DNA of 13,953 nucleotides from Holophagales bacterium UBA2201 (GCA_002327305.1 DCUZ01000102.1:12168-26120); one strand, 5' to 3'. Positions 1-7,073 are shown, counted from the stretch's first letter. Numbers and translations are program-made. Notes: a model not told the origin generated them from the letters alone.

Positions 1-1
1 C

Positions 2-349
2 GAGGGTTCGGGCGAGAACATCTTCGTCGTCCACAAGGGGAAGATCATCACCCCGCCGCTGTGCGTGGCGGTCCTCCCCGGCATCACCCGCGACTCCGTC
101 ATCACGCTGGCCCGGGACCTGGGCTACGAACTGATCGAGCAGGGGATCCCCCGGGAAATGCTCTACATCGCCGACGAGGTGTTCTTCACCGGTTCGGCCG
201 CCGAGATCACCCCCCTGCGCTCCGTCGACAAGATCGTCGTGGGCGAGGGGAAGCGCGGCCCCGTCACCGCCGCCCTGCAGAAGGCCTATTTCGACGTCAT
301 CGAAGGCCGGACCAAGGACAAGTACGGGTGGCTGACGAAGGTTTATTGA
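2..349 (+). CDS. ilvE: Branched-chain amino acid aminotransferase, C-terminal part (5' truncated by window edge)
   Basis: This is the last 115 codons of a fold-type IV PLP aminotransferase, read in the frame that starts at base 2. The visible protein opens with EGSGENIFVV, then ITPP, then VLPGITRDSVI. These are the hallmark block of IlvE enzymes: they line the PLP and substrate pocket and lead into the C-terminal domain. EVFFTGSAAEITP follows, another block conserved in IlvE, and the C-terminus ends KYGWLTKVY before TGA. The family transfers the amino group between glutamate and the 2-oxo acids of valine, leucine and isoleucine in the cytoplasm, as the last step of their synthesis. D-amino acid aminotransferase and aminodeoxychorismate lyase share the fold, but the EGSGEN and TGSAAEITP blocks favour IlvE. 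The N-terminal part with the PLP lysine is outside the window. A strong intrinsic terminator follows 29 bases after the stop. Confidence 0.92.
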   Translation, partial: EGSGENIFVVHKGKIITPPLCVAVLPGITRDSVITLARDLGYELIEQGIPREMLYIADEVFFTGSAAEITPLRSVDKIVVGEGKRGPVTAALQKAYFDVIEGRTKDKYGWLTKVY

Positions 350-378
350 TCCGCCGTTCCGCATTGATTGATTTACGG

Positions 379-406
379 GCGGGCCGCAGCGGCCCGCTTT
401 TTATTT
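379..406 (+). terminator. Rho-independent terminator of ilvE
   Basis: An 8-bp perfect G+C-rich stem (379-386 paired with 390-397) with a CAG loop is followed at once by TTTTTATTT. It lies 29 bases after the ilvE stop codon, so it should end the ilvE transcript. It is the clearest intrinsic terminator in the window. Confidence 0.9.
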
Positions 407-410
407 GAGT

Positions 411-434
411 CGGGAGAGGGGCGGCCCTCTCCCG
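411..434. other. Perfect 10-bp hairpin after the ilvE terminator
   Basis: CGGGAGAGGG (411-420) and CCCTCTCCCG (425-434) are exact inverted repeats around a GCGG loop. The hairpin starts only five bases after the T-run of the ilvE terminator. On the plus strand it is followed by TGTTCTTG, a poor U-tract, so it could be a backup terminator, a 3'-end protection hairpin, or a dispersed palindromic repeat. Its role is unknown. Confidence 0.6.
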
Positions 435-468
435 TGTTCTTGCAGCCCCGGCTCCGTGGGCCGTGCGG

Positions 469-487
469 CGCCCTTCACGCAAGGGCG
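469..487. other. Third hairpin in the ilvE-pspC gap
   Basis: CGCCCTT (469-475) pairs with AAGGGCG (481-487) across a CACGC loop. No U-run follows. With the two hairpins before it, this makes three stem-loops in about 110 bases. Apart from these and the promoter candidates near 584-619, I see nothing recognisable in 350-666. Confidence 0.4.
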
Positions 488-583
488 GCTGCGATGAAAA
501 CAGGCATCCGACCCGGCTTGTCCCGGCAGAAATCCGCGGCGCCCCGGCCGGATGATGCGCAGGGAGATCATGAGGATCGCGGG

Positions 584-619
584 GAACTTATCGGCGCGGC
601 GGCCGTTCTGTATTAAGAT
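584..619 (+). promoter_or_regulatory. Candidate promoter for the pspC-liaF operon (possible sigma-E type)
   Basis: GAACTT at 584-589, 17 bases, then TCTGT at 607-611 resembles the extracytoplasmic sigma-E pattern known from E. coli (GAACTT, about 16 bases, TCTGA). The same stretch also holds TAAGAT (614-619), a mediocre sigma70 -10 box without a good -35 box. Envelope-stress control would fit a PspC/LiaF operon, but this rests on motif matching alone. Confidence 0.3.
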
Positions 620-666
620 ACTCCAATGTGCTTCGCCGGAATGCACCCGGCGGAAAGGGGGCAACG

Positions 667-1113
667 ATGAGCCGACGCCTGTACCGAAGCCGCGCCGATC
701 GCATCCTGGGGGGGGTGTGCGGAGGCCTGGGGGCCCATTTCGACGCCGACCCCGTCATCTTCCGCCTGCTGTTCATCCTGATGACCGTGATGGGGGGCTC
801 GGGCATCCTCATCTATCTGGTCATGCTCGTCGTCATTCCCCGTGAGCCGGGACCGCGGGAGGCGGCGGCGGTCCCTTCGCCTGGGGAGCCGGTCCCGGCC
901 CTCGCGGAAGGGGACGCCCCCGCGGAGGAGCCCGCGCCGCCGGGGAAGCCGAACCGGGGCCTCGGGGCCGGCATCATCCTCATCGCGGTGGGCGCCCTCT
1001 TCCTGGCCTCCAATCTGGGGCTCTTCTGGTGGTGGCAATGGAAAGTGTTCTGGCCGGTGGTTCTCATCGCCGTCGGCCTGTGGCTCCTCATTCGCCGGAA
1101 CGGAAAGGAGTGA
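667..1113 (+). CDS. PspC-domain membrane protein with LiaF-like C-terminal membrane segments
   Basis: This 148-residue protein starts with a PspC domain (about residues 1-60). It has the typical N-terminal block RLYRSRADRILGGVCGGLG, then a hydrophobic stretch ending VMLVVIPRE. A Pro/Ala/Glu-rich linker (about 60-95) leads to two more membrane segments: GAGIILIAVGALFLASNLG, then a WWWQW turn and VFWPVVLIAVGLWLLI. This pair resembles the LiaF-type transmembrane module. The protein ends in RRNGKE, probably cytoplasmic. PspC proteins act at the inner membrane in phage-shock or envelope-stress responses, and LiaF modules in cell-wall stress sensing, so a stress-sensor role is inferred. ATG 667 is chosen because AAAGGGGG lies just upstream. 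An in-frame alternative 39 bases earlier has no such support. The stop is 3 bases before the next start, so the two genes form an operon. Confidence 0.85.
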   Translation: MSRRLYRSRADRILGGVCGGLGAHFDADPVIFRLLFILMTVMGGSGILIYLVMLVVIPREPGPREAAAVPSPGEPVPALAEGDAPAEEPAPPGKPNRGLGAGIILIAVGALFLASNLGLFWWWQWKVFWPVVLIAVGLWLLIRRNGKE

Positions 1114-1116
1114 CCC

Positions 1117-2043
1117 ATGGAACCCAAGCCCGCGCATCGCCGCTCGATCGTCTTCCCCGTCCTGCTCGTGGGGGTGGGGCTTTACCTCCTGGCCCACAAT
1201 GTCGGCTGGATCGAAATCAGCCCCTGGAAGGCCCTGGCCACCCTCTGGCCCCTCTTCCTCGTGGCCATCGGCCTCGATCTCCTCCTGGGACGCGCGCGGC
1301 TCTGGGCCGTCCTGCTCGTCGCGTGCCTCTTCACGGGGGTCTGTCTTCTCCTTTTCCATACCGACACCTTCGTCCACCGCGCCTTCCGGGAAAGCCCCGT
1401 GGAGGAGAGGACCTTCGAGGTCCCTCTGAGGGACGCCCCCGCGGGGGTGATGGACCTCGACCTGGACCTGGGGGTGCTGACCGTGGACGCCCTGCCGGAG
1501 GGGAGCCCCCTGCTGGCTTTGGGGAAAGTGCGGACCGACCCCGACGGACGCCTGGAGGTCGGGGAGAGCGCGGGTGACGCCGGGACCCGGGTGGCCGTGA
1601 TATTCGACCAGCGCCGCCACGGTCCCCGCATCACCTTCCCGGGGTTCGAGCGGAAGCGGGAGATGGACCTGCTCCTCTCGCGGGCCGTCCCCCTGGAAGT
1701 GAAGGTGGACCTCAACGCGGGGACGGGGGACCTGGACCTGGCCTCCCTGCGGGTGCACAGGGTGCGGGCCGACCTGAACGCGGGCACGGGCACGGTGCGC
1801 CTCTCGCCGGGGATCGCCGATGGGACCGCCGAGTTCGCGGTCAACGTGGGGACGCTGGACCTGGTTGTCCCCGAGGGGTGCGCCGCCCGCCTCAATGCCG
1901 CCGGGGCCCTGGCGACGGTGGAGGTGGACGAGGCCCGCTTTCCCGCGGGGGATGGCGGATACCGCTCGCCCGATTGGGACACCGCCGCCTGCCGCTGGGA
2001 CATCACCGTCCGGGGCAACCTGTCGACGCTGACGGTGCGGTAG
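1117..2043 (+). CDS. LiaF-like membrane protein with toast-rack C-terminal domain
   Basis: This 308-residue protein has three hydrophobic segments: about residues 10-30 (IVFPVLLVGVGLYLLAHNVGW), 38-57 (LATLWPLFLVAIGLDLLLG) and 61-81. They resemble the PspC/LiaF membrane module of its upstream neighbour. From about residue 95 it becomes a beta-rich domain with repeated short strands, such as DLDLDLGVLTVDAL, two copies of DLNAGTG, then VNVGTLDLVVPEG. This pattern is typical of the LiaF C-terminal 'toast-rack' (DUF2154-type) domain. LiaF proteins inhibit or tune a cell-envelope stress regulator in Firmicutes; here the partner is unknown. No two-component genes lie nearby. The start is well supported: AAAGGAG lies 6 bases upstream and overlaps the end of the preceding gene. 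I see no clear intrinsic terminator after it, only a G-rich repeat before the convergent NHL gene. Confidence 0.8.
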   Translation: MEPKPAHRRSIVFPVLLVGVGLYLLAHNVGWIEISPWKALATLWPLFLVAIGLDLLLGRARLWAVLLVACLFTGVCLLLFHTDTFVHRAFRESPVEERTFEVPLRDAPAGVMDLDLDLGVLTVDALPEGSPLLALGKVRTDPDGRLEVGESAGDAGTRVAVIFDQRRHGPRITFPGFERKREMDLLLSRAVPLEVKVDLNAGTGDLDLASLRVHRVRADLNAGTGTVRLSPGIADGTAEFAVNVGTLDLVVPEGCAARLNAAGALATVEVDEARFPAGDGGYRSPDWDTAACRWDITVRGNLSTLTVR

Positions 2044-2124
2044 CGCGGTCGGGGGGGAGGGCGCCGGGATCCCCGCTCTTTCAGCAAACGGAACGACGGC
2101 GCGAGGAGCAACGCATGGCTCCAA

Positions 2125-2152
2125 CCAGGGACCAGGGACCAGGGACATGGGA
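2125..2152. repeat. Four tandem 7-bp repeats (CCAGGGA) with G-quadruplex pattern
   Basis: CCAGGGA occurs three times in perfect register (2125, 2132, 2139), followed by CATGGGA (2146-2152). The result is four GGG runs spaced by exactly four bases (ACCA, ACCA, ACAT) on the plus strand, which fits the canonical intramolecular G-quadruplex rule. The tract lies in the 130-base gap between the convergent LiaF-like and NHL genes. Confidence 0.85.
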
Positions 2153-2173
2153 CAGGATCGGGTTCGGAGCGCC

Positions 2174-5100
2174 TTACCGCGCGGGCTGGAAGACCGGGTC
2201 CTGGGTGCGGTTGTCCACCAGGGAGGCATAGGCGAAATAGGAAGGAGCCGCGCTTTGGGGAGTGATGCGGAGTGCGTCATGCGTCCCGTTCCAGGGGCCG
2301 GGAAATTGGGTATGGGAAAGCCCATCCACTGAAACGGCTTCAGAGGCGGCGACGCGGCCGTCGCGCAGCAATTCAATCAGAAAAGTCTCATCCGCCGGGG
2401 TGAAATTGATGAGGCCGATGTTGGTGCGCTGGTCCGCGTTCCGGTTGTACTCCGTCAGATGGCCGGTGGTGGTCGGGAGGTCCGCCTCCGGGATCGTGGG
2501 GATGAATTGGCCGTAGGTGCCCGCCGATCCGGTATGGTAGATCCTGCCGTGCGCGATCAGGCCGGCGGCCCCGGGCCGGATCAGCAGGGGTCCATAGGCG
2601 TCGTCCAGACCGAAGAGCTCTCCGAGGGCGTCGCCGAACATCACCGTCTCCCCCGCCTCCACCGTGATCTGCGCGGACCGCGGCGCCGTGTTGGAGATGT
2701 CGTGCTCCCAAAACACGAACCGCACGGCCTGGGCGTCGGTCCCGGCATTGGCCAGCGTCAGCTCCGTTTTCCAGTCGCTGCCGTAGGCCCCGGCGGCCCG
2801 CGCGGCGACGGGGAGGAACATCGCCAGCCGCTCGGCCCCGATGGGGGGCGGGGGGGCCGCCGGGATGAAGACGGGGTCCCCTGAGGCGTTGTCCACGATG
2901 GAGGCGTAGGCCGCGAACCGCCCGTCCGGGTCCTCCGTGCGGGCGATCAGGCGCCCCCCCTCCATCGCTTCGTCAATGCCCCAGCCGTTGGGAACGTCGT
3001 TGATCTGGAGGTGGGAATACGGCTCGAGCGCGACCTCCTGTTCGGACCGTTCGTCGCCCGCGGCGTCATACAGTGTCAGATGGAGGGTCAGGGGACCGTC
3101 CCGCAGGTTGACGAACCCCACATTGCTCCTGAATCCCGCATGGCTCTTGAGGCCGATCAGGTGGGCCTCGCGGGTCGCCCCGAAGGTCGCGCCGAACTCC
3201 GCCCCCGGCACGAATTGTCCGTAGGTCCCCTCGGCGGCCTGATGATACGTGCGGGAAAACACGAGGGGATAATCGCCCGCGGCGGGGAAAAATCCCAGCG
3301 CCCCGGCCCCCTCCTGCACGCCGAAGAGGGCAAGGAGGTCGGGCAGAAAGAGCGGCGCCGAGGGCTGGAGGGTGAACACGGCCGTGGCCGGAGCGGTGTT
3401 GTCCATCCCCGACGCATAGAACGCCGCGGTGACCTCCCGGGCCGCCGCTTCGGTGTTGAGGAGGCCCAGGTCGGTGCGCCACAGCGTGCCGCGTGCTCCC
3501 GCGGTCCTGCCCGCGGCGGGGACGGTGAGGGGGCGGCTCCGGCTATAGACGACGATCTGGTCGCGCCCCGGGTCGGAGACCAGGCAGTCGCCGCTGTTGA
3601 GCAGGTCCAGGTAAAAGGCGACGCCGAAGGCCCCCTCCCCGAAGGTGTGGAGCAACTGCCCCAGGGGATCGAACACCCGGACCGCCGCCCCATCCGCGAC
3701 GAAGATCCGCCCCGCGTTGTCCACCGCCGCGTCGGAGGGGCCGTCGAAGTCGGCGTGGATCGGTTCGTCCCGGCCGAACGACAGGAGGAAATTGCCCTCC
3801 GCATCGAACTTGCAGATGCGCCGGTTACCCTCGTCGGCCACGTAGACGTTGGCCTGGTTGTCCACGCCGATCCCCGAGGGGTTCAGAAAATTAAGATCCG
3901 CCGTCTTCGGCCACTGGGCGACGAACTGGTGGTTCTTGTCGAACTTCTGGACGCGGAGGTTGCGGCTGTCCACCACATAGAGGTTGCCGTCCCGGTCCGC
4001 GGCGATGTCGGTGGGGGCGTCGAACTGCCCCGGGCCCATTCCGGATCCCCCGAAGGCGGTCACGAATTCCAACTGCTTGTTGAACACCTGGATCCGGTTG
4101 TTCCCCGTGTCAGCCACGAAGACCGTCTCCTCGTCGCTGACGGCCACCCCCCGCGGCTGGTTGAACCGGCCGTTGCCGCCCCCCTTCGACCCCACGACGG
4201 CCACCAGCGCCCCCTTCCGGTCGAACTTCTGGAGACGGTGGTTGTCCCGGTCGGCCGCGAAGAGCTCCCCGGCGTTGGAGAAGGCCACCCCCGCGGGGGT
4301 GTTGAACCGCCCCGGCAGGGCGCTTTGCGAGGAGAGGCGGGCAATGAAGGCCCCGTCGCGGGTCCATTTCTGGACGCCGTTGTCGTCGTAGGTGTAGATG
4401 GCGCCGTTTTTCGCCGCCGCGATCCGGATGCCGCCGTGGGCCTTGAACTGTCCGTCCCCGTCGCCCTCCTCCCCCCACTGGGTGATGAACCGGCCGTCGG
4501 CGGCGAACTTCTGGACCCGAAACCACGAGAAGGTGTAGATGTCCCCCTGGGAATCCACCGTCACGTCGCGCAGCCTGAAGAACTCCGCGGGGCCCGTCCC
4601 GCATGATCCGAACATCATGAGGAAATTGCCGTTGTTGTCGAACTTGGCGACGCGGCAGAGGAGCGCGCTGGCCGCGTATACATTGCCGTCGCCGTCGCAC
4701 CAGAGGCCGCCGGCCCCGTTGGTCGCCTCCGGATCGGCCCCCGTTGCGCCGAATTTGAAGAGAAAATTGCCGTCGGCGTCCCACTTTTCAAGCCAGGACA
4801 AATAAGGGTAAGCATCGGTTTCACCAGCAAGGAAAATAGCGCCGGACGGATCCACACAGATGGCCCCCGATACAGCCCAGTTCTTTGACCAGAGGACATT
4901 CCCGGCCGGACCGAATTTGACGACTTTGCTTGTGTACTTGCCGTCATCGGCCGCATAGACATTGCCCGCCGCGTCGGCCGCCAAGCCGTCGGCGTGGAAC
5001 TCCGCGATGCCGTTGTGGGCGGGAAAGGAAAAGGCGACATGGTCGGCGGCGTCCATCCGGACGATGCGCCGCCCGGCGGCGTAGAGGTCGCCGTTGGCCC

Positions 5101-5230
5101 GGACGGCCAGCCCCTTGGCGAAGCCGAAGAAATAGGGCTCGGCCTGGGGGGGGATCTCCCGGTCCCGCTGGTACTCCTTGGCGGACAGAAGCGACGAAAA
5201 GGCGAGCGCCAGAATCCAAAGGTTTTTCAT
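2174..5230 (-). CDS. Large secreted NHL-repeat protein with two C-terminal tandem domains
   Basis: This 1018-residue protein starts with a short signal peptide (MKNLWILALAFSSLLSA). Residues to about 565 form a series of NHL-type beta-propeller units of the form 'GVAVD..GNVYVAD..N.RIQKFD..G.FL..FG..G.G.GQF'. I count at least eight, enough for one or two propellers. They are followed by two homologous domains of about 220 residues (about 567-793 and 799-1018), split by a PPPP linker. Each has a W[RK]T[DE]L.L.N start, R.YH....GTYGQF[VI]P in the middle, R[ST]N[VI]G[FL][VI]N, and an AYAS[IL]VDN...DPVF end. Such proteins are exported; NHL propellers bind proteins, glycans or RNA, but no function can be assigned here. 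GGAGG 6 bases upstream of ATG 5230 fixes the start, although the frame stays open further up. The start overlaps the stop of the Fn3-like ORF as ATGA, implying translational coupling. Confidence 0.85.
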   Translation of the reverse strand: MKNLWILALAFSSLLSAKEYQRDREIPPQAEPYFFGFAKGLAVRANGDLYAAGRRIVRMDAADHVAFSFPAHNGIAEFHADGLAADAAGNVYAADDGKYTSKVVKFGPAGNVLWSKNWAVSGAICVDPSGAIFLAGETDAYPYLSWLEKWDADGNFLFKFGATGADPEATNGAGGLWCDGDGNVYAASALLCRVAKFDNNGNFLMMFGSCGTGPAEFFRLRDVTVDSQGDIYTFSWFRVQKFAADGRFITQWGEEGDGDGQFKAHGGIRIAAAKNGAIYTYDDNGVQKWTRDGAFIARLSSQSALPGRFNTPAGVAFSNAGELFAADRDNHRLQKFDRKGALVAVVGSKGGGNGRFNQPRGVAVSDEETVFVADTGNNRIQVFNKQLEFVTAFGGSGMGPGQFDAPTDIAADRDGNLYVVDSRNLRVQKFDKNHQFVAQWPKTADLNFLNPSGIGVDNQANVYVADEGNRRICKFDAEGNFLLSFGRDEPIHADFDGPSDAAVDNAGRIFVADGAAVRVFDPLGQLLHTFGEGAFGVAFYLDLLNSGDCLVSDPGRDQIVVYSRSRPLTVPAAGRTAGARGTLWRTDLGLLNTEAAAREVTAAFYASGMDNTAPATAVFTLQPSAPLFLPDLLALFGVQEGAGALGFFPAAGDYPLVFSRTYHQAAEGTYGQFVPGAEFGATFGATREAHLIGLKSHAGFRSNVGFVNLRDGPLTLHLTLYDAAGDERSEQEVALEPYSHLQINDVPNGWGIDEAMEGGRLIARTEDPDGRFAAYASIVDNASGDPVFIPAAPPPPIGAERLAMFLPVAARAAGAYGSDWKTELTLANAGTDAQAVRFVFWEHDISNTAPRSAQITVEAGETVMFGDALGELFGLDDAYGPLLIRPGAAGLIAHGRIYHTGSAGTYGQFIPTIPEADLPTTTGHLTEYNRNADQRTNIGLINFTPADETFLIELLRDGRVAASEAVSVDGLSHTQFPGPWNGTHDALRITPQSAAPSYFAYASLVDNRTQDPVFQPAR

Positions 5231-5574
5231 GGCAGTCCTCCGAGCAGTTGAAGGCAGTACCCCACGGCGTGGGGGATCTCCCGGCCCGTGGAGGCCCTCC
5301 CGAAGGAGCCCTCGCTCCCCGCCGGGCATTGGGGGGTGACCAGGTAGTAGGCATCAGCCGTTTGCGGCGTCAACGATTGGGCGGGTTGAAGGATTCCGCA
5401 CTCTTTTCGCCGGTGGGTGTATCGCCCCTGGCGCAGGGCGTCCAGATCGCCCTCCGCGATGTTGTACTTCATCCCGGCATAGGGATTCCAGACCAGGCTG
5501 ATCCTTCCCGCCGGATCCTTGCGGACCTTCAAATCGTGAACTTCACCGGCGGCGTCCATGGAGCAGGTGGCCAT
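5227..5574 (-). CDS. Small lone fibronectin-III-like domain protein, possibly a remnant
   Basis: With ATG 5574 this is a 115-residue protein consisting of one Fn3-like module: GEVHDLKVRKDPAGRISLVWNP, then AEGDLDALRQGRYTH, a Cys (KECGI), ADAYYLVTP and EGSFGRASTGREIP. This is the terminal module I know from large secreted acidobacterial and myxobacterial proteins, usually preceded by catalytic or adhesive domains. Here it stands alone with no signal peptide, so it may be the surviving 3' end of a longer gene, or the 5' part may be out of frame. A strong promoter points at it from 5648-5676, and its predicted +1 falls on an ATG at 5641 in a different frame, which fits a frameshift. ATG 5559 is an alternative start. 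The ribosome-binding site for either start is weak. The stop overlaps the NHL start (ATGA), so both are probably co-expressed. Confidence 0.6.
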   Translation of the reverse strand: MATCSMDAAGEVHDLKVRKDPAGRISLVWNPYAGMKYNIAEGDLDALRQGRYTHRRKECGILQPAQSLTPQTADAYYLVTPQCPAGSEGSFGRASTGREIPHAVGYCLQLLGGLP

Positions 5575-5647
5575 GTCCCGCTTGGGGCCGGATATAAGGG
5601 GCGCTTGAATTTGCCGGCCACAGACGGAATCCTTTCGCCATGAGGGT

Positions 5648-5676
5648 AGTATAGGCCGCGGACCGGCCGCCGTCAA
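5648..5676 (-). promoter_or_regulatory. Sigma70-type promoter for the Fn3-NHL pair
   Basis: On the minus strand, TTGACG (5671-5676) and TATACT (5648-5653) are separated by exactly 17 bases, with five of six matches to consensus in each box. The predicted +1 is near 5641, which is the A of an ATG opening a 32-codon ORF not in frame with the Fn3-like gene. Confidence 0.75.
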
Positions 5677-5782
5677 GGCCATGGGGGCAGGGCGCAGGAG
5701 GGACCGGCCCCGGGGGGCGCCAAGCTGCTCCCGTGGGCCCGCCCGCCGCCGCCTGAGGACCGCCGCCAATCGTCATCTGCCC

Positions 5783-5811
5783 TTGTCTGGGGGGCCGGCA
5801 TGGGCTACAAT
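5783..5811 (+). promoter_or_regulatory. Sigma70-type promoter for the helical protein-murJ-dtd operon
   Basis: TTGTCT (5783-5788), a 17-base spacer and TACAAT (5806-5811) point at the gene starting at 5820. Only eight bases separate the -10 box from the ATG, so the transcript should begin at or within about two bases of the start codon. It is divergent from the promoter at 5648-5676, with 106 bases between the two -35 boxes. Confidence 0.7.
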
Positions 5812-5819
5812 GGGGGGGC

Positions 5820-7070
5820 ATGTACACGCCCACCGATGAACGCATCTTCGAATTGGAGATGTGGATCAAGGGGATCTCGGCCTTTTTCCAGGTGGAATAC
5901 CTCCCCCTGAGCGCCTACGAGAAGGAGCACGCCTCCCTCTACAACTTCCGGTCGGAGATCGGGTGCGTGCGCGCCGTCCTGGGGAAGATCCAGTCCGCCC
6001 TCAACGACATGCTGGGGCCCGACCGGGCCCACCTGGGGTCGTTCATGCTTTACCTCCAGGGTCTCCAGCCGGGGTCGGAGTTGACGAGCGAGTCGCTCCA
6101 CGGCGACCTCCTCGTGGCCCTCGAGCGGATCCAGGACCTGGAGCGCATCCTGGCGGAGGAGCAGAACCTCTCCTTCATCTCCCTCCAGACCTACCTGGCC
6201 AACGGGCGCATCGTGGGGGCCTTCCTCAAGGACTACCTCGCCTTCGGGCGCATCTTCCAAGGGGAGGCCAAACCGGCCTGGGGGAACATCCAGAAGGGGC
6301 AGATCAAGGAGCACCTCCGGATCATCAAGAAGCACCCGGCCGGCAAGGACCTCCTCACCCTCATCATCGCCCACATCAAGGCCCTCCGCTACCTGGAGAT
6401 CATCGGCGACACCATCGAGGACCGCAACGCCTACCCCGCCGCCGTGGTCATCTTCGCCCTCCTCCACAGCCACCTCCAGAAGATCGGGCAGTTCATCACC
6501 CAGCGCCTCGATCCCAAATTAAAGGGGGAGCCGGCCTATGTCGCCTGCCTCGATTCGCTCCTCTTCTCCTCCAGGATGGAGATGCGCAAGGTGATGGAGA
6601 TCGAACTGGTGGACGTGACCGTCCTGCTGGACCCCAAGTGCGTCCGGGCCAAACTGGAGGACTCCATCGGCATCCTGCGGGACCTCTTCCAGCAGAACCT
6701 GGTCTACCTCCTGGAGACCTTCTCCCTCAAGGAGTTGGACGGCTCCAAACTGTTCCCCTATTACGAGACCCGGCGCGACCAGACGCTGATCCTGCTGGAC
6801 GATCTCAAGGCCCTTGATAAGGCCCTCCAGGAGTTCCGCGACAAGGGGAGCCGGCACGACTACCAGCGCTTTTTCGACATCCTCCTGGCCTTCCAGGGGC
6901 GCTCCATGCGCTTCCTGATGTACAAGGACTGGGGCCCCATCGAGCGGTTCGTCGCCGATTTCAAGAACTCCGCCACCATGAAACAGCGGGAGATCCTGGC
7001 CCACCAGTTCGGCGTCTACCTCAAGACGCTGATCGGGTTCGTCACCAAGCGGGCCGTCCTCGCCTCCTGA
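5820..7070 (+). CDS. Uncharacterised all-helical 416-residue protein, first gene of the murJ operon
   Basis: I do not recognise this family. The 416-residue protein has no signal peptide and no convincing membrane segment. It is rich in Leu, Ile, Lys and Glu and appears almost wholly alpha-helical, for example residues 90-115 (ESLHGDLLVALERIQDLERI) and a stretch around 155-200 with QIKEHLRIIKKHPAGKDLLTLIIAHIK. No catalytic motif, nucleotide-binding loop or metal ligand cluster is evident. Its codons are strongly C/G-ending like those of the downstream genes, so it is a real resident gene. It begins at ATG 5820 immediately after a -10 box, implying a leaderless mRNA, and no Shine-Dalgarno sequence is possible. 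It ends 3 bases before murJ, so co-translation with the lipid II flippase is likely. A helical scaffold or adaptor in envelope biogenesis is possible, but that is guilt by association only. Confidence 0.85.
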   Translation: MYTPTDERIFELEMWIKGISAFFQVEYLPLSAYEKEHASLYNFRSEIGCVRAVLGKIQSALNDMLGPDRAHLGSFMLYLQGLQPGSELTSESLHGDLLVALERIQDLERILAEEQNLSFISLQTYLANGRIVGAFLKDYLAFGRIFQGEAKPAWGNIQKGQIKEHLRIIKKHPAGKDLLTLIIAHIKALRYLEIIGDTIEDRNAYPAAVVIFALLHSHLQKIGQFITQRLDPKLKGEPAYVACLDSLLFSSRMEMRKVMEIELVDVTVLLDPKCVRAKLEDSIGILRDLFQQNLVYLLETFSLKELDGSKLFPYYETRRDQTLILLDDLKALDKALQEFRDKGSRHDYQRFFDILLAFQGRSMRFLMYKDWGPIERFVADFKNSATMKQREILAHQFGVYLKTLIGFVTKRAVLAS

Positions 7071-7073
7071 CGC

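Noticed and set aside
613..2376. 587-codon open frame on the minus strand
   Set aside because: It is antisense to the PspC and LiaF-like genes and its product is a Gly/Pro/Arg/Glu-rich low-complexity sequence, typical of a shadow frame in G+C-rich DNA.
3011..4606. 531-codon open frame on the plus strand
   Set aside because: It is antisense to the NHL protein. Its periodic look merely mirrors the NHL repeats on the other strand, and no domain is recognisable.
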